DNA of 64,000 nt, from assembly GCF_001724815.1 (NCBI RefSeq), contig NZ_MEDO01000001.1, forward strand, positions 124,001 to 188,000. Direction: 5' to 3'. The translations under genes were made by a program, and so were the position numbers. The notes beneath the pieces were generated by a model, which worked only from the letters and a program-made list of their open reading frames with translations, did no database searches and was not told the DNA's origin. The number at the start of each line of letters is the position of its first letter. The first letter of the stretch is position 1. Source of the stretch: Arenimonas sp. SCN 70-307 (GTDB lineage: Bacteria > Pseudomonadota > Gammaproteobacteria > Xanthomonadales > Xanthomonadaceae). This document shows, piece by piece, positions 7,877 to 16,460 of the stretch.

Positions 7877-9711
7877 TGGGCGCGCTCAACATCGCCCTGG
7901 TGGGCAACCCGAACTGCGGCAAGACGGCGCTGTTCAACCGCCTCACCGGCAGCCGCCAGAAGGTGGCCAACTACGCCGGCGTCACCGTCGAGCGAAAGGA
8001 AGGCGCGTTCCGCACCCCTGGCGGCCGCAGCGTGCGCGTGCTCGACCTGCCGGGCGCCTACAGCCTCGACGCCACCAGCCCCGACGAGGCCATCACCCGC
8101 GCGGTCTGCCGCGGCGAGCTGCCCGGCGAGCCGGTGCCCGACCTGCTGGTGTGCGTGGCCGACGCCACCAACCTGCGCCTGCACCTGCGCTTCGCGCTCG
8201 AGCTGCGCCGCCTGGGCCGGCCGATGGTGCTGGCCCTGAACCTGATGGACGTGGCGCGCCGGCGCGGCATCCGCATCGACCTGGCGGCGCTGGAGAAGCG
8301 CCTGGGCATCCCGGTGGTGGAAACCGTGGCGGTGAAGCGCGAAGGCGCCGCGCCGCTGCTGGCGCGCCTGGACGCCGCGCTGCCGCCGGCGCCCGAGCCC
8401 GGCGACGACCACGGCGACCTGCACGCGCAGGTGCAGGCGCTGCTGGCCGAGGCCGTGTCCATGCCCGAGCGCACCAGCCGCCTCGACGAGCGCCTCGACC
8501 GCGTGCTGCTGCATCCGGTCTGGGGCCTGGCGATCCTGGCGGTGGTGATGTTCCTGGTGTTCCAGGCCGTCTTCAGCTGGGCCGCGCCGCTGCAGGACGC
8601 CTTGGCCGGCTCGATTTCCGTGGCCGGCGAGTGGCTGGCCGGGCAAATGCCCGACGGCCCGCTGCGCAGCCTGGTGCAGGACGGCCTGTTCGCCGGCCTG
8701 GGCACGGTGATGGAGTTCCTGCCGCAGATCCTGCTGCTCTTCACCTTCATCCTCGCGCTCGAGGAATCGGGCTACCTGCCGCGCGCGGCCTTCCTGCTCG
8801 ATCGCCCCATGCGCGCCGCAGGCCTGACCGGCCGCAGCTTCATCCCGCTGCTCTCGAGCTTCGCCTGCGCCATTCCGGGCGTGATGGCCACGCGCTCGAT
8901 CCAGGACCCGCGCGACCGCCTGGCCACCATTCTCGTGGCGCCGCTGATGACCTGCTCGGCGCGGCTGCCGGTGTACACGCTGCTCATCGGCGCCTTCATC
9001 CCCGACCAGCCGGTGTGGGGCGTGTTCAACCTGCAGGGCCTGGTGCTGTTCGGGCTATACGTGGGCGGCATCGTCAGCGCGATGGCCGCGGCCTGGGTGA
9101 TCCAGAAACTGCGCCGCACCGGCGGCGAGCACGTGCTGCTGCTCGAGCTGCCGAGCTACCGGCTGCCGAATCCCCTGGACCTGGGCATCGGGCTGTGGGA
9201 GCGCGCCAGCATCTTCCTGCGCCGCGTCACCGGCATCATCCTGTCGCTGACGGTGCTGCTGTGGTTCCTGGCCAGCTACCCGGCCCCGCCCGAGGGCGCC
9301 ACGATGCCGGCCATCGACTACAGCCTGGCCGGCAGGATCGGCCGCTGGATGGAGCCGCTCTTCGCGCCCATCGGCTTTAACTGGCAGATCTGCATCGCAT
9401 TGATTCCCGGCCTGGCCGCGCGCGAGGTAGCGGTGGCGGCGCTGGCCACGGTGTACGCGCTCTCGGCCGCCAACGACAGCGAGGCCATCACCCAGCTCTC
9501 GCCGCTGATTGCCGCCGACTGGTCGCTGGCCACCGCGCTGTCGCTGCTGGTCTGGTACGTATATGCGCCGCAGTGCCTTTCCACGCTTGCTGTTATCAAG
9601 CGCGAGACCAACAGCTGGAAGCAGGCCGGCATCGCCGCCGCCTACCTGTTCGCGCTGGCCTACCTGGCGGCGCTGGTGACCTACCAGACCACCGCGTGGC
9701 TGATGTCATGA
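7876..9711 (+). CDS. feoB: Ferrous iron transporter B
   Basis: Inner-membrane Fe(II) transporter with an N-terminal G protein. In its 611 residues the G1 loop GNPNCGKT is at about residues 10-17, G3 is DLPGAYSL and G4 is NLMD; a spacer and a polytopic membrane region follow, with the gate-type motifs CAIPGVMATRS and MTCSARLPVYT that hold the conserved cysteines. The start codon shares its A with the feoA stop. Length is at the short end for FeoB (usually about 600-800), typical of Lysobacterales-like forms. Confidence 0.95.
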   Translation: MGALNIALVGNPNCGKTALFNRLTGSRQKVANYAGVTVERKEGAFRTPGGRSVRVLDLPGAYSLDATSPDEAITRAVCRGELPGEPVPDLLVCVADATNLRLHLRFALELRRLGRPMVLALNLMDVARRRGIRIDLAALEKRLGIPVVETVAVKREGAAPLLARLDAALPPAPEPGDDHGDLHAQVQALLAEAVSMPERTSRLDERLDRVLLHPVWGLAILAVVMFLVFQAVFSWAAPLQDALAGSISVAGEWLAGQMPDGPLRSLVQDGLFAGLGTVMEFLPQILLLFTFILALEESGYLPRAAFLLDRPMRAAGLTGRSFIPLLSSFACAIPGVMATRSIQDPRDRLATILVAPLMTCSARLPVYTLLIGAFIPDQPVWGVFNLQGLVLFGLYVGGIVSAMAAAWVIQKLRRTGGEHVLLLELPSYRLPNPLDLGIGLWERASIFLRRVTGIILSLTVLLWFLASYPAPPEGATMPAIDYSLAGRIGRWMEPLFAPIGFNWQICIALIPGLAAREVAVAALATVYALSAANDSEAITQLSPLIAADWSLATALSLLVWYVYAPQCLSTLAVIKRETNSWKQAGIAAAYLFALAYLAALVTYQTTAWLMS

Positions 9712-9742
9712 GCCACGTGGCGCCATGGCCGGGGAGGGCGGC

Positions 9743-9985
9743 ATGAGTCCGCTGCTGCAGACACTGGTGGTGGCGGCCATCGTGCTGGCGTGCAGCCTTT
9801 CGGTGCTGCGCCGCCTGGCGCCGCGCGCGGCGTGGCAGGCGCAGGCGCGGCTGTCGTATTTCCTCGAGCGCCCCGGCCGCCCGGCGTGGCTGCAAAATCT
9901 AGGGCTCGCCCTTCGGCCGCCGGTGAGAGCTGCCGCCCCGGGCTGCGGCACGCGCTGTGGTGCTTGCGCAAGTTGCCCCCGTTAA
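9743..9985 (+). CDS. Small Cys-rich membrane protein, FeoB-associated type
   Basis: An 80-residue protein with one N-terminal membrane segment (about residues 3-22, LLQTLVVAAIVLACSLSVL), a short basic linker and a C-terminal cysteine cluster of pattern Cx3Cx2Cx2C (CGTRCGACASC). This resembles the small FeoB-associated Cys-rich membrane proteins, or DUF6587, that take the FeoC place in many feo operons. The ATG at 9743 follows a GGGGAGGG ribosome site; an in-frame ATG at 9725 is the alternative. It lies 31 bases after feoB and is likely co-transcribed. A role in metal sensing or FeoB assembly is inference. Confidence 0.75.
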   Translation: MSPLLQTLVVAAIVLACSLSVLRRLAPRAAWQAQARLSYFLERPGRPAWLQNLGLALRPPVRAAAPGCGTRCGACASCPR

Positions 9986-10055
9986 CGCCCCCCAATGGGC
10001 AGTTGCTGCTTGGGGGCTGCTGCGATTGGGGGAGACGATAACGGTCGTCAGGACC

Positions 10056-10997
10056 CTATTGATTGCTTTTGCTATCGCCCGGGTTGTCTTTGGGAGGAAG
10101 CTCTACCGGTGGCTTGTAGCGCCAGTCCGGAATGGGCTTGGGTTGACCGTCCAGAGGCACCCATTCTTGCTCCCGCACCGGCGGCGGAGGAGTTTCCGCC
10201 GGAACCCGATGGTCGGCGTTGGGCACGCAGCGCGCCAGCGCACCAAACAACAGCACTACAAGTATTGCCGGGAAGACAGGCGCGGTTCCCCAGGACTGGG
10301 CCTTGACCCTGGGGCTGCCGTCTTCGTTGAACATGAAGCTCATGTCTGGCCCGACGAGGACTTGGTGCTGCCGGTGGGCGACATCCTTCAGGCGCTCCAG
10401 CCTGGGCTGCAAGTTGAGGGTTCTTCGGTCAACCTGATCGAGTCCGAAGAACGCCAGGAGGATGCGCAGGCACTCCGGCGAGGGAAGCTCAGTCGATGAT
10501 TCGAGTGCTTCCATGACCAACGGGATCAGCCAGTTCCGCCCTGGAATTGAATAGAGCTCGGGTCGCGACTGCAGCCAGGATTCGAATTCAGCAGGAGGCG
10601 TCCTGGCGGCCAGCAGCATCGCCTCGATGAGTTCGCCTGGAGGGAGCATGGCCACTTCCTCGCGACGATCCTCAATCCGGATGTGATCTGCGCCGGGGTT
10701 GTTGAAGCTCCCACCGGCCTCGTCGGGCGGCGTTATCGGTGCGAACGTACCGTAAGGGGTGGTAGCTTCAAGCTGCTGTGCGGTGGGCTCGATCTTGAGC
10801 GTTACCCCTTGCGCCCTGGATTCTGCGCGCTGGCGCACGTAGGCCAGTGCGTGCTGGTAGGCCTCGTGCAGTCGTTGGAACTCCACAGGATCGTCGTCGG
10901 GCCTGCGTGATTTGAGCCTGTCGGCATAAGCGCGCTTAACAGCTCGTTCGTCCGCGCTGCGATCTAGTCCAAGTGCTGAGAGGTAGCGCTTGTCCAT
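10056..10997 (-). CDS. Membrane-anchored J-domain protein, HscC partner
   Basis: A 313-residue protein with an N-terminal J-like domain (about residues 1-65; YLSALGLDRSADERAVKRAY then FQRLHEAYQHAL), a long middle region of unknown fold, one transmembrane segment near residues 238-260 and a Pro-rich tail. The usual HPD tripeptide is replaced by RPD (about residues 32-34). Its start overlaps the hscC stop by one base, as with the E. coli HscC/DjlB-DjlC partnership, so it is probably the dedicated co-chaperone. The region has lower GC and different codon use from its neighbours, suggesting acquisition. Confidence 0.8.
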   Translation of the reverse strand: MDKRYLSALGLDRSADERAVKRAYADRLKSRRPDDDPVEFQRLHEAYQHALAYVRQRAESRAQGVTLKIEPTAQQLEATTPYGTFAPITPPDEAGGSFNNPGADHIRIEDRREEVAMLPPGELIEAMLLAARTPPAEFESWLQSRPELYSIPGRNWLIPLVMEALESSTELPSPECLRILLAFFGLDQVDRRTLNLQPRLERLKDVAHRQHQVLVGPDMSFMFNEDGSPRVKAQSWGTAPVFPAILVVLLFGALARCVPNADHRVPAETPPPPVREQEWVPLDGQPKPIPDWRYKPPVELPPKDNPGDSKSNQ

Positions 10998-12691
10998 CAG
11001 TGATTCGAACCCTCGAACTCATCCAATGCCGAAATCAACTGCTGGCGGGCACGGGCGATCATCTGGAGGTTCTGGCTCTCCAGAACCTCCAGGTATCGGG
11101 CAAGGAGGTCCTGCACGTACCTCCGGGCGTCACCAAGATGCTCGGCATAGAGTCGTTCAGCGCGGGCCATCAGGGCGATGTTGGCAAGGTCTTCCCTGGG
11201 ATGCGTCTTGATCGCCGAGAGCGCGGCGAAGCGAGCGGCTATCTCTGTCTGGCTCAACGTCCCTGGGTTCTGCTCTAGAAACAGCTCATGTCTCTCGCCC
11301 GTCGAGATCACGCTCACCTCCACCTGAAGCACTCCGTTGACGTCGTAGGTGAAGCGAACGTCGACCGGGTTCTCTTGTACTGGCCGGGGTGGCAGCTTCA
11401 ACAGGAGCTGGCCAAGCCTGATGTTGTTGGCGACCATCGGGCTCTCTCCCTGGTATACCTCGAGCCGTAGCTCGGTCTGCATGTCGGTGAGCGGCCAGAA
11501 TCGCTCTACCCGGCTCACCGGGACAGTGGAGTTGCGCTCAATGAGGGGGGCGAAATAGCCGCCCGCTTGCCGGCCAGTAGACTCGAGGCGGGCGGTAGCC
11601 ACGCCCAACGTGTAAGGACTTACATCCGTCAGGACGACTTCCTCAAGGCGCTCATCCCGCGCCTTCATTCCCGCTGCCACCGCTGCTCCGACGGCAACTG
11701 CTTCGTCTGGATTAATGTGCCGAAGCGGAAGGCGGCCAAGCATGCGGGCCACGAGGCGGGATACGAGCGGCATTCGAGATGCGCCCCCAACCAGCACGAT
11801 CTCATCGAGCTGCTGCGGGTCGAGCCTGGCGTCGCGCAAAGCCCGCTCAATGGGCTGGCGAAGCCGCTGGATGAGTGGATCCACAATCTTCGCGAAGTGG
11901 GGCTCGTCGATGTTCCAGGTTAAGTCCCGGCCCTCGATCTTCATCTCGATCGTGGCCGAAGCAGAGAGGCTCAACTGCCGCTTTGCGCGCTCGACTCGGG
12001 ATGCCAGTTGTGCGCGCAGGCTTGCGGGGAGGTCCTGTAATCGAAGGTTCCACTGACTGCAGACATCCTCCAAAAGTGCCTGCAGAAAATCCTCTCCACC
12101 CAGATGATTGTCGCCGCAGGTTGCATGGACCTGCATCACGCCATCGAAGACCTCGAGGATCGAGACGTCAAACGTGCCGCCGCCGAGGTCAAAGACGAGG
12201 AAGGTGGCCTCATCCTTCTTCTCTTGGAGGCCATAGGCGAGGGCGGCTGCAGTGGGCTCATTGATCAGTCTTTCCACCTTCAGCCCCGCCAGTTCGCCGG
12301 CAGCGCGGGTCGCTTTCCTCTGGGCGTCGCTGAAGTACGCCGGTACGCTTATTACGGCTTCCTTAATCGGAGTGCCAAGGTGGGCTTCCGCATCAGTGAC
12401 CAGGGCGCGAAGGACCATGGCCGAGAGCTCCTCGGCGCGATATGCCTGGTTGCCGATGAGTATCTGTCGGTCGGTGCCCATGAACCGCTTGAACGTGCCT
12501 GCACCGCAGGCTGGTTCTATCGCGAGCTTGTCCCTCGCCGCCTCTCCAACCAAGAGCCGTTTTTGATCGTCGATGGCTACGACGGAGGGCGTAAGCACGC
12601 TCCCGAGAGCGTTTGGAATGAGTCTGGGTCCGTCGGGCGAGTAATAACCAATCAGCGAATGGGTCGTGCCGAGGTCGATGCCGACGATCAT
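10997..12691 (-). CDS. hscC: Hsp70-family chaperone HscC
   Basis: A 564-residue Hsp70, shorter than DnaK and of the HscC type. The nucleotide-binding domain shows IDLGTTHS (residues 5-12), VPAYFSDAQRKATR, NEPTAAALAYGL, DLGGGTFDVSI and LVGGASRMPLV. A substrate-binding domain follows from about residue 370 with a shortened lid. Start ATG at 12691 gives the usual MIVGIDLGTT; a longer frame upstream lacks similarity. It forms a two-gene unit with the J protein. In E. coli HscC is a minor chaperone linked to stress and sigma-70 regulation; the client here is unknown. The unit interrupts the leucine gene order. Confidence 0.93.
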   Translation of the reverse strand: MIVGIDLGTTHSLIGYYSPDGPRLIPNALGSVLTPSVVAIDDQKRLLVGEAARDKLAIEPACGAGTFKRFMGTDRQILIGNQAYRAEELSAMVLRALVTDAEAHLGTPIKEAVISVPAYFSDAQRKATRAAGELAGLKVERLINEPTAAALAYGLQEKKDEATFLVFDLGGGTFDVSILEVFDGVMQVHATCGDNHLGGEDFLQALLEDVCSQWNLRLQDLPASLRAQLASRVERAKRQLSLSASATIEMKIEGRDLTWNIDEPHFAKIVDPLIQRLRQPIERALRDARLDPQQLDEIVLVGGASRMPLVSRLVARMLGRLPLRHINPDEAVAVGAAVAAGMKARDERLEEVVLTDVSPYTLGVATARLESTGRQAGGYFAPLIERNSTVPVSRVERFWPLTDMQTELRLEVYQGESPMVANNIRLGQLLLKLPPRPVQENPVDVRFTYDVNGVLQVEVSVISTGERHELFLEQNPGTLSQTEIAARFAALSAIKTHPREDLANIALMARAERLYAEHLGDARRYVQDLLARYLEVLESQNLQMIARARQQLISALDEFEGSNH

Positions 12692-12921
12692 TTGGTGCTC
12701 GCAAGGTAGGCTCCCTGGCGATGATACCGATATCTCCTGGCCCGCTGCCTCTCCACGGCAGCGAGACGACGCCAACCGGGAAAAATTCTCTAGCTTGCAG
12801 CGGACGGCGTCTCGATCGCTCTCTGGCGATAGGTTATGAAGCTGAATCGCCTAGCGGGCAGAGGGGCGGCGAGCTCGCGCAGCGGTATCTCCAGTTTGCT
12901 CCAGACCCGGCTTGGCATGCC

Positions 12922-14529
12922 TTACATCCGGAAGACGCCGAAGCGGTCTTTTTCGATGGGGGCGTTGAGGCTCGCCGAGAGGGCGAGGCCGAGCACGCGG
13001 CGGGTGTCGGCGGGGTCGATGATGCCGTCATCCCAGAGGCGGGCGCTGGCGTAGTAGGGGTGGCCCTGGCGCTCGTACTGGTCGCGGATGGGCGACTTGA
13101 AGGCCTCTTCCTCGTCGGCGCTCCAGGCCTTGCCGGCGGCCTCGAGGCCGTCGCGCTTGACCGTGGCCAGCACGCTGGCGGCCTGCTCGCCGCCCATCAC
13201 GCTGATGCGGGCGTTGGGCCACATCCACAGGAAGCGGGCGCCGTAGGCGCGGCCGCACATGGCGTAGTTGCCGGCGCCGAAACTGCCACCGATGACCACG
13301 GTGAACTTCGGCACGTGGCTGCAGGCCACGGCGGTGACCATCTTGGCGCCGTCCTTGGCGATGCCGGCGTTTTCGTACTTCTTGCCGACCATGAAGCCGG
13401 TGATGTTCTGCAGGAACACCAGCGGGATGTCGCGCTGGTTGCACAGCTCGATGAAGTGCGCGCCCTTGAGCGCGCTCTCGGCGAACAGGATGCCGTTGTT
13501 GGCGACGATGCCCACCGGATAGCCGTGGATGTGCGCGAAGCCGCAGACCAGGGTCTTGCCGTAGCGTGCCTTGAATTCCTGGAACTCGCTGCCGTCCACC
13601 ACGCGGGCGATGACCTCGCGGATGTCGAAGGGCCGGCGCGTGTCGCGCGGCACGATGCCGTAGAGCTCCTCGGCGGGATACTGCGGCTCGCGCGGCGGCT
13701 GCACGGCCACCGGCAGCTGTTTGCGGCGGTTGAGGTGTTTGACGATGTCGCGGGCGATCTGCAGCGCGTGGCGGTCGTTTTCGGCGTAGTGGTCGGCCAC
13801 GCCGCTCACGGACGTGTGAACGTCGGCGCCGCCCAGCGATTCGGCGTCCACCACTTCGCCGGTGGCGGCCTTCACCAGCGGCGGGCCGCCCAGGAAGATG
13901 GTGCCTTGCTCGCGCACGATGATCGATTCGTCGCACATCGCCGGCACGTAGGCGCCGCCGGCGGTGCAGCTGCCCATCACCACGGCGATCTGCGGGATGT
14001 TGCGCGCGCTCAGCCGGGCCTGGTTGTAGAAGATGCGGCCGAAGTGCTCCTTGTCCGGGAACACCTCGTCCTGCAGCGGCAGGAAGGCGCCGCCGGAATC
14101 GACGAGGTAGATGCAGGGCAGGTTGTTCTCCAGCGCCACTTCCTGCGCGCGCAGGTGCTTTTTCACCGTCATCGGGAAGTAGGTGCCGCCCTTGACGGTG
14201 GCGTCGTTGGCCACGACGACCACTTCCACGCCGTGCACGCGGCCGATGCCGGTGATGATGCCCGCGGCCGGCGCGGCGTCGTCGTACATGCCGCCCGCGG
14301 CCAGCGCCGAGAGTTCGAGGAAGGGCGAGCCCGGGTCGAGCAGGGCGGCCACGCGCTCGCGCGGCAGCAGCTTGCCGCGCTCGGTGTGCTTGTTGCGGGC
14401 CTTCTCGCCGCCACCGAGCGCCACCTGCGCCAGCTTCGCCTCGAGGTCTTCGACCGCGGCGCGCAGCTGCGCGGCGTTGGCCTGGAATTCGGGATCACGC
14501 GGATCGATGTGGCTGCTGAGCTGGCTCAT
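12922..14529 (-). CDS. liuB: Methylcrotonyl-CoA carboxylase, carboxyltransferase beta subunit
   Basis: Carboxyltransferase that moves CO2 from the biotin of LiuD to methylcrotonyl-CoA. The 535 residues comprise two crotonase-like halves, with [44 protein letters not shown], a second half containing [17 protein letters not shown] and [11 protein letters not shown]. The ATG at 14529 gives [10 protein letters not shown], the normal start. It is separated from liuC by the chaperone and feo units. A rho-independent terminator lies just upstream, so it probably has its own promoter. Confidence 0.95.
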   Translation of the reverse strand: MSQLSSHIDPRDPEFQANAAQLRAAVEDLEAKLAQVALGGGEKARNKHTERGKLLPRERVAALLDPGSPFLELSALAAGGMYDDAAPAAGIITGIGRVHGVEVVVVANDATVKGGTYFPMTVKKHLRAQEVALENNLPCIYLVDSGGAFLPLQDEVFPDKEHFGRIFYNQARLSARNIPQIAVVMGSCTAGGAYVPAMCDESIIVREQGTIFLGGPPLVKAATGEVVDAESLGGADVHTSVSGVADHYAENDRHALQIARDIVKHLNRRKQLPVAVQPPREPQYPAEELYGIVPRDTRRPFDIREVIARVVDGSEFQEFKARYGKTLVCGFAHIHGYPVGIVANNGILFAESALKGAHFIELCNQRDIPLVFLQNITGFMVGKKYENAGIAKDGAKMVTAVACSHVPKFTVVIGGSFGAGNYAMCGRAYGARFLWMWPNARISVMGGEQAASVLATVKRDGLEAAGKAWSADEEEAFKSPIRDQYERQGHPYYASARLWDDGIIDPADTRRVLGLALSASLNAPIEKDRFGVFRM

Positions 14530-14561
14530 GGTTTTCCGTCGGCGAAACAACACCGGGAGTG

Positions 14562-14596
14562 TAAAAGAAAACGGGCGCGACTCGCGTCGCGCCCGT
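14562..14596 (-). terminator. Rho-independent terminator of the Ala-rich lipoprotein gene
   Basis: Read on the minus strand, a perfect 10-base stem (ACGGGCGCGA, 14571-14580, pairing with 14587-14596) with a six-base loop is followed by TTTTCTTTTA. It lies between the lipoprotein stop and liuB, so it ends the lipoprotein transcript. Confidence 0.8.
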
Positions 14597-14622
14597 TCGC
14601 TTTGAAACCGAGGTGCGAGCGA

Positions 14623-14961
14623 TTACTGCTCGACGGCCTCTTCGACTTCCTCGGCAGCCTCTTCCACGGCGCCTTCGACAGCGTCGGCGGCGTCGGAAGC
14701 AGCAGCGGCGGCGTCGTCGGCCACGGCCTCGGCGCCCTCGGCAACAGCCTCGGCACCCTCGGCGACGGCGTCGGCGGCCTCGGAACCAGCCTCGGCGGCG
14801 GCGTCGGTCGCGGCCTCGGCGGCCTCGCCAGCAGCCTCGGCGGCGTCGGTGGCGGCAGCAGCGGCCTCGTCGGCCGCGTCGGCCGCCTGCTCAGCCTGGT
14901 TGGAGCAGGCCGCCAGGGCCAGGCCCAGGGCCATGGCGAGCAGGATCTTGTTCAGGGACAT
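14623..14961 (-). CDS. Small Ala/Glu/Asp-rich lipoprotein
   Basis: A 112-residue protein with a lipoprotein signal peptide (MSLNKILLAMALGLALAAC; the lipidated Cys is residue 19) and a mature part made almost wholly of Ala, Glu and Asp. Seven-residue units such as AEGAEAV recur, implying a long acidic helix or coiled coil comparable in plan to Lpp-like or LEA-like proteins. Function unknown. AGGA stands seven bases before the ATG, and a strong terminator follows, so it is a monocistronic unit between the thiolase and liuB. The DNA is internally repetitive on account of the Ala codons. Confidence 0.8.
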   Translation of the reverse strand: MSLNKILLAMALGLALAACSNQAEQAADAADEAAAAATDAAEAAGEAAEAATDAAAEAGSEAADAVAEGAEAVAEGAEAVADDAAAAASDAADAVEGAVEEAAEEVEEAVEQ

Positions 14962-14989
14962 TGGTGAATTCCTCGTCTGGACGTAGGGA

Positions 14990-15028
14990 AAAAAACGAAA
15001 ATCAGCAAACGCGCTCCTAAGAGCGCGT
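14990..15028 (-). terminator. Weak candidate terminator hairpin after the thiolase
   Basis: An eight-base perfect stem (ACGCGCTC, 15009-15016, with 15021-15028, loop CTAA) is followed on the minus strand, after about nine bases, by a T-rich run ending in seven T. It lies between the thiolase stop and the lipoprotein start. The gap between stem and T run makes this uncertain. Confidence 0.4.
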
Positions 15029-15069
15029 CGTGAAAATCATGTCAGGAACTGAACGGTAGTCAAGCGCCA

Positions 15070-15087
15070 TTTTTCGTTAACGAAAAA
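15070..15087. promoter_or_regulatory. Perfect AT-rich palindrome downstream of the thiolase
   Basis: TTTTTCGTTAACGAAAAA is an 18-base perfect palindrome 30 bases after the thiolase stop and about 110 bases before the lipoprotein start. It stands out in GC-rich surroundings. It could be an operator for the lipoprotein gene or a small bidirectional terminator; neither can be decided from the sequence. Confidence 0.35.
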
Positions 15088-15117
15088 ATAACGCGACTAT
15101 GGGTGACTCTTTCCCGT

Positions 15118-16293
15118 TTAGGCCAGCTCGATGGCCACCGCCGTGGCCTCGCCGCCGCCGATGCAAAGCGAGGCGACGCCCCGCTTGCCGCCCCGGCGCT
15201 TGAGGGCATTGACCAGGGTCACCAGCAGGCGGGCACCGGAAGCGCCGATGGGGTGGCCCAGGGCGCAGGCGCCGCCGAACACGTTCAGCTTTTCGTGCGG
15301 GATGCCCAGCTCCTTCATCGGGGCCATGGCCACGACGGCGAAAGCCTCGTTCACCTCGAACACGTCCACGTCGGCCACGCTCCAGCCGGCCTTGGCCAGC
15401 ACCTTCTCGATGGCCGACACCGGGGCGGTGGTGAACCACTCGGGCTGCTGGGCGTGGGTGGCATGGGCCACCACGGTGGCGATCGGGGCCAGGCCGTTGG
15501 CCTTGGCGGCGTCCTCGGACGCCAGCACCAGCGCGGCGGCGCCGTCGTTGATCGACGAGGACGCGGCGGCGGTGATGGTGCCGTCCTTCTTGAAGGCCGG
15601 GCGCAGGGTGGGGATCTTCTCGATGTTGCAGCGGCCCGGCTGTTCGTCGGTGTCGATCAGGGTGTCGCCCTTGCGGCCGGCCACGGTGACCGGGGCGATC
15701 TCGTCCTTGAAGCTGCCGTCGGCCTGCGCGGCCAGGGCGCGGCGCACCGACTCGGCGGCGTAGGCGTCCTGCTGCTCGCGGGTGAAGCCGTGCTTGTCGG
15801 CGCACAGTTCGCCGAACACGCCCATGGCCTGCTTGTCGTAGGGGTTGGTCAGGCCGTCCCAGGCCATGTGGTCGAGCATCTCGGTGCTGCCGTACTTGGT
15901 GCCGGTGCGCGAGTTCATCAGCAGGTGCGGGGCATTGGTCATCGACTCCATGCCGCCGGCGACGACGATGCCGGCCGAGCCGGCCTTGATGAGGTCGGTG
16001 CCCATCATCACGGCCTTCATGCCCGAGCCGCAGACCTTGTTGATGGTGGTGCAGCCGACCGAAGTCGGCAGGCCCGCGCCCAGCGCGGCCTGGCGGGCCG
16101 GGGCCTGGCCGAGGCCGGCGGGCAGCACGCAGCCCATGATCACCTCGTCGACCTTCTCGGCCGCGACGCCGGCCTGCGCGACCGCGGCCTGGATGGCGGT
16201 GGCGCCGAGCTGCGTGGCCGGCACGCCGGTGAACTGGCCCAGCAGGGCCCCGAGGGCAGTGCGCTTGGCACCGACGATGACGACCTTGGACAT
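15118..16293 (-). CDS. atoB: Acetyl-CoA C-acetyltransferase (thiolase)
   Basis: Class II thiolase of 391 residues. The acylated cysteine lies in NKVCGSGMKA (about residue 90), followed by GGMESMTNAPH, the NEAF motif and the C-terminal CALGHPIGASGARL with the second active cysteine and His. In this setting it probably splits or forms acetoacetyl-CoA at the end of leucine or isoleucine breakdown. The ATG at 16293 gives MSKVVIVGAKRTALG, the standard start. Divergent from the TPR gene. Confidence 0.94.
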   Translation of the reverse strand: MSKVVIVGAKRTALGALLGQFTGVPATQLGATAIQAAVAQAGVAAEKVDEVIMGCVLPAGLGQAPARQAALGAGLPTSVGCTTINKVCGSGMKAVMMGTDLIKAGSAGIVVAGGMESMTNAPHLLMNSRTGTKYGSTEMLDHMAWDGLTNPYDKQAMGVFGELCADKHGFTREQQDAYAAESVRRALAAQADGSFKDEIAPVTVAGRKGDTLIDTDEQPGRCNIEKIPTLRPAFKKDGTITAAASSSINDGAAALVLASEDAAKANGLAPIATVVAHATHAQQPEWFTTAPVSAIEKVLAKAGWSVADVDVFEVNEAFAVVAMAPMKELGIPHEKLNVFGGACALGHPIGASGARLLVTLVNALKRRGGKRGVASLCIGGGEATAVAIELA

Positions 16294-16460
16294 GGTGACT
16301 CCGGGGTAGGTATGACAGCCCTCGATTATAGCCCCGTCGCCGGGGCGCCACCCGCTGTCCCAAAGGTCATTGGCCCTTCCCGGCGATGCGCGCGGGGCCG
16401 TGCCTGGCGTGGAATGGCGCATCCGGCCCGCCGGTTCCCCCCAAAAGTCAGGACCCCCCA

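Noticed and set aside
10985-11010. tRNA T-arm-like GGTTCGAATC on the minus strand
   Set aside because: It lies in the last codons of hscC; no acceptor stem, anticodon arm or discriminator can be drawn around it.
14640-14900. Regularly spaced GCCTCGGCG-like units that look like a direct-repeat array
   Set aside because: The spacing follows alanine-rich codons of the lipoprotein gene; units are not identical and there are no unique spacers, so it is not CRISPR.
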